This document shows positions 1-11,530 of a DNA stretch of 64,000 nt, in pieces; the stretch's first letter is position 1, and every line of letters starts with the position of its first letter. A program made the position numbers and the translations under genes. Origin of the DNA: Excoecaria cochinchinensis. Lineage: Eukaryota; Streptophyta; Magnoliopsida; Malpighiales; Euphorbiaceae. Location of the stretch: positions 3,658,001 to 3,722,000 of the forward strand of contig CANTUQ010000007.1 of assembly GCA_947683425.1 (NCBI GenBank), given 5' to 3'. The notes beneath the pieces were generated by a model. It saw only the letters and a program-made list of their open reading frames with translations. It was not told the origin of the DNA and searched no databases.

Positions 1-1698
1 AAATATTAAAAGTTCAGTAACATTTAAGTAAAAAAAAAAGTCGGTTATTTTTACGCGATAAGTAATAAGTCGAGTGACCGTGGGTGAAATCAATCCAATG
101 GACTTGTCTTCATATGTAGAGCACTTATAATGGACAAAGCCAACAAAATTAATGAAGATGTCACCTACATTGGCCATAGTACGTAAATGACAAAGTGGTA
201 GGCCTCCCTCCAACATTTTCTCAATTATTGATTAATTCCAATTACGTCTCTAGTCAAATTATTGCTTTTTTTTAGAAAAATTTATACGACATAAAATGTT
301 ATTTTATAAAATTAAAATAGCATTTATTACATATATTATAATTTTACTCTCTTATTGGTATTAATCATACGTAATATCTTCATTGATCTTTATCTTTTTT
401 ACACATTTTCTCCATTTTCATTAAATATAAGAAATGATATTATAATATTTATAAAATAATTTTTAATAAATTAAATAAAATCAATTATTATGTTAAGATG
501 GGTGAAAAAAAAAAAGTGATGAGTGGCCTGAATTAAAAGCTATATCTTTTATTTAATTAATGATTCACTTGGCCCCACATATTGCACAAAAATAATTTAA
601 AAATAAGTAAGTGTTACATAATTATTCCCGTATATTTCAAAAAATATTTATTTTAGTGAATAATAAAAAATGAATTCCTTATGTGCATACCCTTGTTTTA
701 TTCATATATAGTTGATTTTATTAATTTTATAATAGCACTAAATTCGTTTTAATCATATTTCAAGCAAAAATTGAGGACCGTCCATTTCTGTTGATATTTG
801 TCACGTGACTTAATCTTTTCAATTTTCTTTCCATTTTACTTCAGATATATTTAATCATTAATGAACTCCCTAGAATAAACTTTTTTCTCTAATATATATA
901 TATATCTTGTAATTGCTATTTCTCTATTCTTCTCATATACTCTCTAAAACATGAATTCCAATCTATATGGAGTTGATATTAAGTCTTATATAGTTAATTC
1001 AAGTCAGCATTTATAGTTGGCATATCACCACAAAAAAAGGCACTGCTAGTGCTAAGTGCTTCTTTGGTTTAGCTTGTACAAGTAGTTGATAGCTTTTACT
1101 TTCTCAACTGTTCAGTTCGAGTCTTAATTTTCAAACAATAGCTGGTAGCCGTTTATAATTGAAACAACTAATTTTTCAAAAAACCATTAAAATTTATTTG
1201 AGCTTTTTATAAAAATACAAACTTATCCATTAATTTAGATTTATTTTCTTCTTTATACCTAAATACACATTCGCCTAATTCATCATAGAATTTTTATACC
1301 TTTTTCTAATTACAGAGTAATAGTCATTGTTGAGATATTCATATATAATCCATATTTTTTTTTGTTAACTCGATCTCTAATTTCAATTAGATATCCAATA
1401 TTCATTTGTAAAAATTTATATTTATTGATTAATATTTTTTCTAAATTAAGTAGTCCGTTTGAGTAACATTTAAATTTTTATATTATATTATATTTATTTT
1501 GTTTGTTAATAACTTAATATATGGTATACAAAATATTATTAAATTGAAAATTGATACCATATTAGTAATTATGCAATGTATCAACAACAGTTTTATATAA
1601 TTTTACTAAATGCTCAACATTAATTATTAATTGGCAAGTAAAAATCGTATTAAAAAATAATTGAGCATAAGAAATTAAGTGAAAGAAAATTAAATATA
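1..1698. other. AT-rich intergenic DNA
   Basis: No gene can be supported here. The stretch is AT-rich with many stops in all frames. A (TA)n tract lies near 894-904. The right edge is the insertion site of the large hAT-type element. Confidence 0.6.
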
Positions 1699-1759
1699 CA
1701 TACAAGTAGGGGTGTACAAGATTATGGATCTTCTTGTACTGAACCAAAATACCGAATAA

Positions 1760-1915
1760 AAAAATTCAGAACCGAATTGTACCGTTGACTTTTTTTTACT
1801 AGAACTGAACCGAATTGTACTGTTGACTTTTTAATTAGAACCGAACCGAATTGTACTAGAACCAAATCGAGAACTGTATTGAACCGTACCGAACTGTTCT
1901 GTACTGAATTGGACC
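1760..1915. repeat. Left subterminal repeat cluster of the hAT element
   Basis: At least four close copies of 'gaaccgaattgtac' or variants (gaactgaaccgaattgtac, gaaccgtaccgaactgt) are packed in about 150 bp. Matching inverted copies lie near the right end at about 4500-4680. In hAT elements such clusters bind transposase. This is inference from position and repetition. Confidence 0.6.
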
Positions 1916-2199
1916 GAAATAACTGATATTTATTAATTATTATATATAATATTAGTAATTTATATATAAATATTATTTATAATTTCTATTATATCGTTAT
2001 TATATAAATTTAACTTCATAATTATTTGTATTTTTTTGAAACTTTCATAATTATTTATATTAAATATTTTAATGTAAGAAATTAATATAATAAATAGTTA
2101 ATAAATTAAAATAAATATTTTGATTATTAATAAGATAAATTTAATTATCATATCTATATGAATGTGCAATTAAAATAACTTATATTTAATTTAATTTAC

Positions 2200-3470
2200 G
2201 TTTAGTGTTACTCAACTACTACATAATTTTTCATTTTGTACAAATATTTATATACACACACAAATATAATTATTATATCAATTAAATTTTACTAATTAAT
2301 GTAATTATATGAGTATATAATTATCTTACCAATTAATTTCATTTACTTTTAATATCACTCAATTAATATTTATCTATTGTAAGTTAATAATTTAATTATA
2401 TATAATTAAATTTTACTAATTAATATAACTATATAAATATATAATCACCTTATTAATTAACTTCATTTATTCTTAGTATCACTCAACTAGTACTCATATA
2501 TATTTTTTGTACAATACCTATATGAATAATTGAGCATATAAATTAATAATATAATTATATATAATAATTATTATATATAATGAAATTTACAAATTCAATT
2601 CATGTAATTATATAAATATATAATCACATTACCAAATAATTTCATTTGTTTTTAGTATCACTCAACTAATACTTACCTATTTTGGCACAATACTTATATG
2701 AGTAATTGAGTTGTAACTTAATAATTTAATTATATGTAATTAAATTTTACTAATTCGTATTTAATTTAATTTAATTTTAATGTTACTCCACCACTACTTA
2801 TTTTTTTGTACAAATATTTATATACACAATCACTTTACCAATTAATTTTATTTACTTTTAATGTTACTTTTACATTCACCCTTATAGTTATTAACTATAA
2901 TATTAATTAATAATCTTTTAACTATTAAGTCAAATTTAATAAAATTGAGTATAATAACTGAGCCAAGCTAATATATATGGATGGATTCTAACCATATAAT
3001 CAGCCGAGACTATATATATAATTACCTTATCAATTAATTTCATTTATATTTAATGTCACTCAATTAGTAGTTATCTATTTTTGACACAATATATATTTGA
3101 ATAATTGATTTATTTTAATAATGTAATTATATACAGCTGAATGATTTATTATAAAATTATTTTATCAATTAATTTCATTTGCTTCTAGTATCACTCGACT
3201 AATACTCATCTATTTCTATTACAATACCTATATGAGTATGTAAATTAAAAATAAAATTATATATAATTATTTATAATAAAATTTAAGTTTCTTTTATTTT
3301 TAACTTTACTCAACTAATACTCATCTGTATTTAGCATAATTTTTATGTGAGTAATTGAAAATATATTTTAATAATATAATTATATACAATTATTATATTA
3401 ATAAAATTTTATTAATTAATATATAATATAATTATATAAATAATAATTATCTTATTAATTAATTTTTTTA
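2200..3470. repeat. Diverged tandem array inside the hAT element
   Basis: A unit of roughly 150-240 bp recurs about seven times with divergence. Its recognisable core reads like 'aattaatttcatttactt', then 'agtatcactcaactaata', then 'ctcatctattt...tatatgagtaattga'. Copies start near 2213, 2325, 2450, 2625, 2840, 3030, 3165 and 3290. The array fills much of the element and explains its unusual length. It does not code. Confidence 0.6.
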
Positions 3471-3524
3471 GAGTAAATTAAGAATAAAATTTGAAAAATT
3501 TTAGTAGAAATATTTTTTATTTTA

Positions 3525-3582
3525 AATTTTGGAGGGAATTAAAGTATTTGGAGGGAATTGAAATATTTGGAGGGAATCTAAT
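3525..3582. repeat. Short tandem repeat, about 20-bp unit, three copies
   Basis: The unit 'tttggagggaattgaaata' is repeated three times with small changes. It lies inside the hAT element, immediately right of the larger array. Confidence 0.7.
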
Positions 3583-5154
3583 GCGGACGAGTTGGGTTTT
3601 CAGTATTTGAAGTGAGTTGAACGGACCAATCGTCATTAATTATTGTTTTTGTTATAACTTTTACTACAGATGTCCGTTTGCTTATTATTATATGTTTCCG
3701 GAAAGTTCATTTCGAGCCGGTTGATTTTTACGGACTTAGTCCCCCGTAAGAGCCCATTTCGCGCCTCAAAAATAACATTTAGGGGTATTATTGTAAATTT
3801 TTTATTTTTTTCATATAAATTGTTTGTTACCTTAGTTTATAGGGCACTTTTCAACTTGGAATAAAATTATTTCATTTTGAGATATTTTCGCTGCGTCAGA
3901 ATCCGACTGATTTTATATTTTATTATATATATATATATAATAAAATAAAAAAAAACCTAAATTGTGCCTACCTCTTTATTTTCTGTCTTGAAATCGTGTC
4001 AAGCCCCACAATTTTTCCTATCTTTTCCGTTGGTTTTAGTTTATACTTGCATTTTCTTTTTCTCATCACTGCCACTGTAATTTTCGCGGCTACATCTAAA
4101 AGTAAGGATAAGTTACACACAACTTTTAGTTTTGTGGTATTCGTTAATAGTACGTTATTAGTTAGTTGAAAATTTGATCAATAAACTTGTACATAAACTT
4201 TAATTAGAATGATAATTAGGGATGAATTACCAATTAATTTTATTAAATATTAGGATTTTAGAAAATTTATTGAAACAATTTATCTCGAATTTAAAATTTC
4301 ATATAGAGTGACTATTATTAAAATATGTTTTTCTCTTTTCATAAAGGAGAGGGATAAATTAAATATATTTTTTTAAAATTGAATACAAAATTGTATGTAT
4401 TTGTTGAAATATTTTAATTATATTTGTATTTATTATTGTGTATATTTATATTGTAAATTTTTAAAAATATTGAATTATCTGAAATGCCGTATTGTATTGT
4501 CTTGTTTTGTTTTGTACCGAAAAAACCGAATAACTGAAATGAACTATACTAAAAATTATAAGAACCGTATTGAACTGTACTAAAATTAATAAGAATCGAA
4601 CTGTACTAAAATTTATAAGAACCGAAATTTCAATACAATACGGAGATTTGTAAATGACTGAATTGGATCGAACTGTGAACACCCCTACATACAAGAGACT
4701 ACTTATATATATATTAGGCCCGAAGCTTTTTGTTTCCCGCTGTGATTCCAGTATATATCTCATTGAGTTTTGTTTCATCTAAATAGATAATTTCATAGTT
4801 TAGGTCATTGTTGAAGCATTCTCATATGCAACATCCATTAGGGAAATATATATAACATTAAGACTTTGGGATGAATTAACGTTTTCAATGTTATCTTTAT
4901 GGGCTTAAATGAAACATCTGATCATCTTCATGGATCTGTTTAAAGTGTTTTCTACTTCATGGACTACAGTCGGGGATGCAATAATATAATGGCAAAATTG
5001 GGCTAAAATTGGGATAATTATTCCATCTTGTTGCATAATTTGGGCGAATATTGGTTCTTTCCCTGCCCATTTGCCTGCTTTTTGGGTTAACCAAAGCCCA
5101 TCATGTATGAAAATATCTGCGAATGAATAGACCAAATCAAGCCACCTCGACAGT

Positions 5155-5276
5155 TTCTCGAACTGCATAGAATTTTCTAGAACTTCGATCTGGCCAAGTG
5201 GCAGAAACTTCTTACAAGTTTGAGGAAAAAAAGCTGACAAAAAAATATCAGTGTTTTGCTACTTTCTAGAACTTTC
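5155..5276 (+). promoter_or_regulatory. Cluster of heat-shock elements upstream of HSFA2
   Basis: Four groups of alternating GAA/TTC units with two-base spacing are visible: TTCtcGAA at 5155-5162, GAAttTTCtaGAA at 5170-5182, GAAacTTC at 5204-5211, and TTCtaGAActTTC at 5264-5276. Two are perfect three-unit elements. The last one ends about 14 bases before the TATA box, the spacing typical of heat-induced promoters. HsfA2 genes are known to be induced by class A1 factors through such sites, so the arrangement supports strong heat induction of the downstream gene. Confidence 0.85.
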
Positions 5277-5289
5277 CTCTTCATTCTCA

Positions 5290-5295
5290 TATAAG
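5290..5295 (+). promoter_or_regulatory. TATA box of HSFA2
   Basis: TATAAG lies 14 bases downstream of the last heat-shock element and about 200 bases before the start codon. This gives an inferred 5' UTR of roughly 170 bases starting near 5320. Confidence 0.65.
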
Positions 5296-5404
5296 CTTTA
5301 ACACTCGCTTCTTTCAAATTAACACGCACTCAGGCATACCTGATCTCTTACTCATCCAAATTTAGTACAAAACCCGAATCAGCGAATCACTAGTAATTGC
5401 CAAA

Positions 5405-5413
5405 ATGGACTAA
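5405..5413 (+). other. Two-codon upstream ORF in HSFA2 5' UTR
   Basis: ATG GAC TAA, encoding Met-Asp-stop, lies about 80 bases before the HSFA2 start codon and inside the inferred 5' UTR. It could modestly lower translation. Whether it lies in the transcript depends on the true transcription start. Confidence 0.45.
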
Positions 5414-5492
5414 AAATCCAAGCAAAGTTTGTTCCTTTTGAATCTCACAGGCCATAATTAGAAATTTTAAAGGAAAGTAGGCTAATTAAGTT

Positions 5493-7251
5493 ATGGAGAG
5501 TGTTGTGATGGTGAAAGAAGAGAAGGAGGCGACGATGACATTCACCGGCGGTGCTTCCTCATCGTCTCCAAGCTTATCTCCGCAGCCAATAGAGGGACTA
5601 CACGAAATGGGTCCGCCTCCATTTTTAACGAAGACATTTGAAATGGTGGAAGACCCATCAACTGACTCAGTGGTTTCATGGAGTAAGAATCGCAATAGCT
5701 TTATTGTTTGGGATCACCATAAATTCTCTACTACTCTGCTTCCTAAATACTTCAAGCATAATAACTTCTCCAGCTTCATTCGCCAGCTTAACACATATGT
5801 AAGTAGAATGTTTTGATTGTTGTTTGTTTTGCCCGTATTTCAAGTTTGTTTATTTATTTATTTTTTAAAAGGTAGGTTTTAAGTGCTTTCGGCCAGGTTA
5901 ACTTTTATTTGGTCGTTGCAGATGCTATGTTTGTAAAAATGCCTGTGTTGGCTTTTGCGTTGAAATTTTTTCATCTCGTGTTAAGAGACATCAAATTTTA
6001 AGCATAGTCACTGAATATTGTTCTCAGTAACTAATATGAACTTAGATGATTGAACTAGCTCTAAACAATGATCAATATCTACTTTCAGATAGAGAATTAG
6101 GAGTACTCAATCTGGTTCCAATTAATTCCATTGCTTAATTTTATTGTTAGTGTTCATAATGTCGAAGAATTTGGTTTGCAATTGAAAAAATATTTTAGGT
6201 AAGATTATTATTGGCTTTGATGTTTTTGGAAGCTTAATTTTCTATGTGATTTCAGTTTATTTATTATTATTTTTTTTCTTTTTCTTTTATTAATCAAACT
6301 ATGGTTGAGGTCCTACTTTTGTAATTTGATTTGTTTTTCCTTTATTTTGCCATTAATGTCTGATATGTTCAATTTTATTAAATGCTGAATCTGTGAACGA
6401 TGCAGGGTTTCAAAAAGATTGATCCTGACAAATGGGAATTTGCAAATGAAGGATTTTTGGGAGGACAGAGGCATCTACTAAAGACTATAAAGAGGAGAAG
6501 AAATGTATCGCAAAGTATACAGCAGCAAGGTGCTGGACCTTGTGTTGAATTAGGACAGTTTGGATTGGAAAGTGAGCTTGAAAGAATAAAGAGAGATAGG
6601 CATGTACTAATGGCAGAAATTTTAAAGCTTAGGCAGCACCAACAGCAGTCAAGGGGACAAATTCGTGCAATGGAGGAGAGGTTACTAAGTACAGAGAAAA
6701 AACAGCAACAGATTATGACATTCCTTGCTAAAGCTCTCAACAATCCTACCTTTATACAGCAGTTCACTCAGAAGACTGCAAGTGGGAGAGAGCTTAGAGG
6801 TGTCGAAATTGGGCGCAAGAGGAGACTCACAGCAAGTCCAAGTATGGAAAATTTACAAGAAGCTGCTCCTGTTCCAGTCGGTATTGATTCAGTTATGGGT
6901 TACCAGAATGAAGAATTGGGAGCTGTGGAATCTGAGATGGAAACATTTTTCTCAGCTGCAATGGATGATGAGTCAAGCAGTGATGTGGGGGGAGCACTAG
7001 CAGTTTCTATACCAGAGACAATTGGTGTGGACAATTTGGATTCTGTGACTATGTGGGAGGAGTTGCTGAATGATGATATAATCTCTGGCAACCCTGATGC
7101 AGATGATATTCGTGGTGATGAATCAGAAATTGATGTGGAGGTTGAGGATTTGGTGGCTATAGCAAATGACTTTGTTTCAAAACCTGAGGATTGGGGTGAG
7201 GACTTACAAGACCTTGTGGATCAGATGGGTTATTTAAGGTCCAAGCCATGA
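5493..7251 (+). CDS. HSFA2: Heat shock transcription factor A2 (HSFA2)
   Basis: Two exons, 5493-5798 and 6406-7251, give 383 residues. The DNA-binding domain (about residues 40-132, from PPFLTKTFEMVEDP through RHLLKTIKRRR) is split by the intron after LNTY, the conserved HSF intron position. The oligomerisation region HR-A/B (about 154-222) has the long class A spacing. A basic NLS GRKRRL (about 238-243), two activator (AHA) motifs, ETFFSAAMDDE (about 281) and MWEELLNDD (about 318), and a leucine-rich export signal LQDLVDQMGYL (about 369-379) follow in order. The C-terminal export signal and AHA pair are typical of HsfA2, which sustains acquired thermotolerance by activating HSP genes in the nucleus. 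Position next to MAX1 matches Arabidopsis HSFA2. A2 versus A6/A7 is the only ambiguity. Confidence 0.92.
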
Positions 7252-8853
7252 TTTAACAGATAGGTGTTAAGAGATGGTTATGATATTTTTTTAAGCTGGT
7301 CTCTGCAACTCCATTCCTGTTCCCGCAATGGTACACTTATAAATCCTGGTTTAGATGTTTGTTTGCATTTCCTTTAAGTATAGCTTTCTTTGTTTGGTTT
7401 TACTTGGGACTTAAGAAGAATTTTTTCGCATAGCAGGGAAGCTGGAAGTTGCAGCGAGGCCAAGCGATGTTTCGGATCTTCCGTATCCTTGAATTTACAC
7501 TTGAATATATTTTAGCAAAACCTGTTTCGAAGTTTCAGTAATTTTTTGTTGTATTGATTATTTTCCACTGCCTTTTTGCAGGCAGGCTGGCCAAAGAAGA
7601 TACCAAGGGAGGAGTTTTCAATTCTAGACTGATGTAAAAATCAAAACTTATATGCTTGTTTATTACCTCAGCTTTGTAGACAACTCCAAGCAAATTTTTT
7701 GTATGATAGATTGCTCATTGCTGTACATACGTAAAAAGATCGTCATTCGTTAATTAATGGACACATTGAGTAATGGTTTTTGGTTGGATTTCATAGTTTA
7801 GAGGGCCGGGCTTAAAAAATCTGAGCCCATGTATGAGTATGAATTTCAATTTGGGATTATCAATGGACGACTCTGATTCTAACTCAACTTGAGCTAAAAC
7901 TAAATGAATGTCATTATCAATCAATGTACAAATGCACTAAAGTAATTGGCTTTGTTTTATATTTATCAATATTCACGCATGGAGAGACTAAACTACAATT
8001 CGGAATCTTAAGCACTTTTTGAAGTTATCTGAACGATAGATATTCCCCTGTTTGTGCAAAGACCACTAATGTCCAAATAAATACAATCCTAATCTGTAAT
8101 ACATGTTGGAGGTTAATTACATTGAGAATCTCTCTTAATTATAGGCCAAAAGCAATTAACTTCATGCTTCTCTAGACACTATTATATATGCAATTAAGCA
8201 TAACCTTTTTCATGATGATCTAAGACTCTCAATCATGTCTCTTTCTATTTATGGTCGTAAAACTCCACTAGAAATTGGTTTTTGAACCAACAAATTCACA
8301 ACTTTAACTGCCATAGTTCTTTCATGCAAACACGGCACAATTTATATTTTTAAGAAATTTATAGAAGATTAATTAGAAATAAAATTTTACTGTTATGATA
8401 ATTACATTTTTGGTTATTCACAAATATAAAATAAAAATTAAATTCAAGTAATCCGAGCTTATTTCAAAAGAACTTACTTTGGCAATTTAAATTGATTTAA
8501 AATATTCAAATAATCATTAAATTTTTTTGTTTAATGAAAATGGGATAATTAGGGAGTAGAAATTTATTTAATTATTACGATTAAATATATTTTGTTAACA
8601 TCTTAAAATGAAGAAAATACATCATGATTTCAAATTCCTAAATTTGATCACAAGCCATGACAAGGGGGGTTTAATTTCATGTATTTAATGATTCCAATCC
8701 CGACAAAGGCCAAGTGCCCAAAAAGATGCTTAAAAGAGATGGCCAATTATTTTGATTTCAATCTTCAAAACCCACTTCGCTCTTGTAATATATATGTACC
8801 CAGTGCGTCTGCTTCTTCCTGTATTTCTGTGACGAAGGTTGAAAGAATTGACA
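7252..8853. other. HSFA2 3' UTR and MAX1 upstream region
   Basis: The first few hundred bases are probably 3' UTR; a possible 3' UTR intron ends at 'tttttgcag' near 7580. The rest is AT-rich with no supportable gene. MAX1 has a TATA-like TATATATG near 8790, about 60 bases before its start codon. Confidence 0.45.
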
Positions 8854-11120
8854 ATGGATTTTGGCATAGTTGAAGAAGGTTTATTGAGATGGAGAAATAC
8901 TGTGCCTATTGCTGCCATATTTTTTACAGGTTTAGCCCTATTTTTGGGGTACTTGTACAGGCCTTACTGGGGAGTTAGGAGAGTCCCGGGTCCTCCTACA
9001 ATTCCTCTGTTAGGACATCTTCCCTTGCTGGCTAAGTACGGCCCTGATGTCTTCTCTGTTCTTGCAAAACAGTATGGTCCCATTTTCAGGTCAGTTCTTT
9101 TCAACTGCTAATCATTCATTTTCATTATCAAGTTTTCACCTTTTAGTTTGTTTTTATGGAGTATTTGCTTCATAAAAAGAAAGGGAACTGGGGTTTTTTC
9201 CCAATTGAAATTTAAGAATGTTATTGTTACAGAATGCAAAATGGATCTTTTATGTAAATAAAGTGATGAAATGACTGGGTTTTGGTATAGGTTTCATATG
9301 GGAAGACAACCATTGATAATAGTAGCAGATGCTGAGCTTTGTAAAGAAGTTGGAATCAAGAAATTCAAGGACATTCCAAATAGGAGCATCCCTTCTCCAA
9401 TTGCAGCTTCTGCTCTTCATCAAAAGGGCCTCTTCTTCACCAGGTAATATTATCATTATACTTGACCTGTCACTATGGATATATTTGGTATTCAAGCCAC
9501 CTTGCCCAGCTAAAACAAATTAACATTCTCATACCATGGCTGAAAATTTTAGAATAATGTCTTGCTATGTGCAGTATCAAGGTCGTTTGATATGAACTAC
9601 GTAAAGTTGTGAACTTTATAGGTTTGAGAAACCAGAAGAACTACCTAATATCATAATAATGTATGATTAATGATAATGAATAGTTGATGAAAAATCCTTC
9701 TGGAAGCTTTGATCTTTTACAGGGATGCAAGATGGTCAACCATGAGAAATACAATCTTATCAGTCTACCAGCCATCACATTTGGCCAGCCTAGTGCCAAC
9801 AATGCAATCATTCATTGAGTCTGCAACTGAGGATTTCAAGTCAAGTAAAGATGAAGACATCACTTTCTCTGATCTATCACTTAAACTGGCAACAGATGTT
9901 ATAGGACAAGCTGCATTTGGAGTTGATTTTGGCCTCTCTAAGCCAGGGTCAGCTGCTAGTGATTCGATTAGCAATGTGCCTAACCAGAAGAATGGCGATG
10001 AAGTCTCAGGCTTCATCGATCAACATGTCTACTCAACAACCCAACTTAAGATGGATTTATCTGGTTCCTTTTCAATTATAATTGGCCTTCTTATCCCTAT
10101 TCTTCAGGAGCCATTCAGGCAGATTCTTAAGCGAATTCCAGGAACTATGGACTGGAAAGTTGACAGGACTAATAAGAATTTAAGTGGTCGGCTAGATGAT
10201 ATTGTAATGAAGAGAATGCAGGACAAAAACCGAGGTTCAAAAGACTTCTTGTCGCTCATATTAAAGGCGAGGGAGTCTGAAACTGTGTCAAGAAATGTTT
10301 TCACTCCAGATTATATTAGTGCAGTTACTTACGAGCACCTTCTTGCTGGATCAGCAACTACATCATTCACCTTGTCTTCAGTTTTGTATTTAGTTGCTGG
10401 ACATCCAGAAGTTGAGAAGAAATTGCTTGCAGAAATTGATGGGTTTGGTCCACATGATCAGCTGCCAACTGCTCACAATCTCCAAACCAAGTTTCCCTAT
10501 CTTGACCAGGCAAGTCTGAAGTGAAACAGGATGCTTAAATGTATTATTGTTTCATAGCTCATCTTTTTACAGGATCAGACTAGGACTTTACTTCTTGATT
10601 GGTGGTTTAATTGCAGGTGATTAAAGAGTCCATGAGGTTTTACCTAGTTTCCCCATTGGTTGCCAGGGAGACATCAAAAGCAGTAGAGATAGGAGGCTAT
10701 CTTCTTCCAGAGGTATATTTATGCAAAAATAACTGATACACAATAATCATGTGAGAATATGTATTTATCTGTTGATTCTGTTTTGATCAGGGCACATGGG
10801 TCTGGTTAGCACTTGGAGTTCTAGCAAAAGATCCAAAAAACTTCCCTGAACCAGACAAGTTCAAGCCAGAAAGGTTCAATCCAAATTGTGAAGAAGAGAA
10901 ACAAAGGCATCCTTATGCTCTGATACCCTTTGGAATAGGGCCTAGAGCTTGCATTGGCCAGAAATTTTCCCTCCAAGAAATAAAGCTCTCACTCATACAT
11001 CTATACCGCAAGTATTTATTCCAACATTCCCCCAACATGGAGAAACCTCTGGAACTTGAATATGGCATAGTACTTAACTTCAAGCATGGTGTGAAGCTTA
11101 GAGTCATACAACGAAGTTGA
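8854..11120 (+). CDS. MAX1: Cytochrome P450 CYP711A (MAX1), strigolactone biosynthesis
   Basis: Five exons (8854-9089, 9291-9443, 9723-10509, 10617-10712, 10791-11120) give 533 residues, the usual MAX1 length. An N-terminal membrane anchor (about 17-38) is followed by the proline hinge RRVPGPPTIPLLGH. The I-helix reads AGSATTSFTLSS, K-helix is ESMR, and the haem loop is PFGIGPRACIG with the ligand Cys at about 478. CYP711A enzymes are ER-bound and oxidise carlactone to carlactonoic acid in strigolactone synthesis, restraining shoot branching. The third intron starts with GC rather than GT (10510) and is the only non-canonical junction. The ATG at 8854 is chosen because it directly precedes the hydrophobic anchor. 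It is tail-to-tail with IQD6, with a 410-base gap. Confidence 0.95.
10510..10616 (+). other. GC-AG intron of MAX1
   Basis: The donor reads CCAG|GCAAGT and the acceptor TTGCAG|GTG. Only this junction restores the conserved YLDQ-VIKESMRF continuity. Treating it as coding runs into a stop after YLDQASLK. GC-AG introns are a minor class and normally keep an otherwise perfect donor, as here. Confidence 0.9.
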
Positions 11121-11530
11121 AGGATTTTGTGCACCTGTACGCTGTTCTATTATATTCAATAGCATGTTACTGGTAAAATTTCTGCTTATTAGTATAATGA
11201 CAAAAGAAACTGTAGTTTTGAGCTAGTGATCACTATCGAAACAATATTCAATGAATGGCCATGATCTTAGGGGGGAAAGGATAGCTAGATCACAAGTCAA
11301 TTGTGTTTGATGAAAAGCCTAAACTCAGATGATCTTTGGTTGTAGAAGTTATTGGAAGATGAGATACAAAAGACAAAAATTTAAATATTTTGCAGAACAC
11401 AAAATACAAACTCAAAGATCTGATATGGTTACAGCTTACTAATTGCCCAAATGATCCTAATCCTTAATTCACATTTCAAGTCACAGAATACAACAAGCTG
11501 TTGAACTTCCTGAAACATAACTTGATCCAT

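Larger units (their letters stand above)
1707..4687. mobile_element. Non-autonomous hAT-type transposon, 2,981 bp
   Basis: The element begins TAGGGGTGTAC and ends GAACACCCCTA, so the termini are inverted repeats with one mismatch over 11 bases. It is flanked by an exact 8-bp direct repeat, CATACAAG (1699-1706 and 4688-4695). An 8-bp duplication with TAGGG-type ends is the signature of the hAT superfamily. Both subterminal zones carry many copies of a 'gaaccgaattgtac'-like motif, the usual arrangement of transposase-binding repeats. No transposase reading frame is present; the few ORFs inside are short and unlike any family I know. The interior is largely a diverged tandem array. Confidence is high for a transposon and fair for the superfamily. 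Confidence 0.85.

Noticed and set aside
4905..5240. Minus-strand open frame of 111 residues in the HSFA2 promoter
   Set aside because: It overlaps the heat-shock elements, has no family motif, and no promoter or splice context.
9709..10524. MAX1 ending after YLDQASLK as a truncated protein
   Set aside because: A GC-AG intron restores the conserved downstream exons with K-helix and haem loop.
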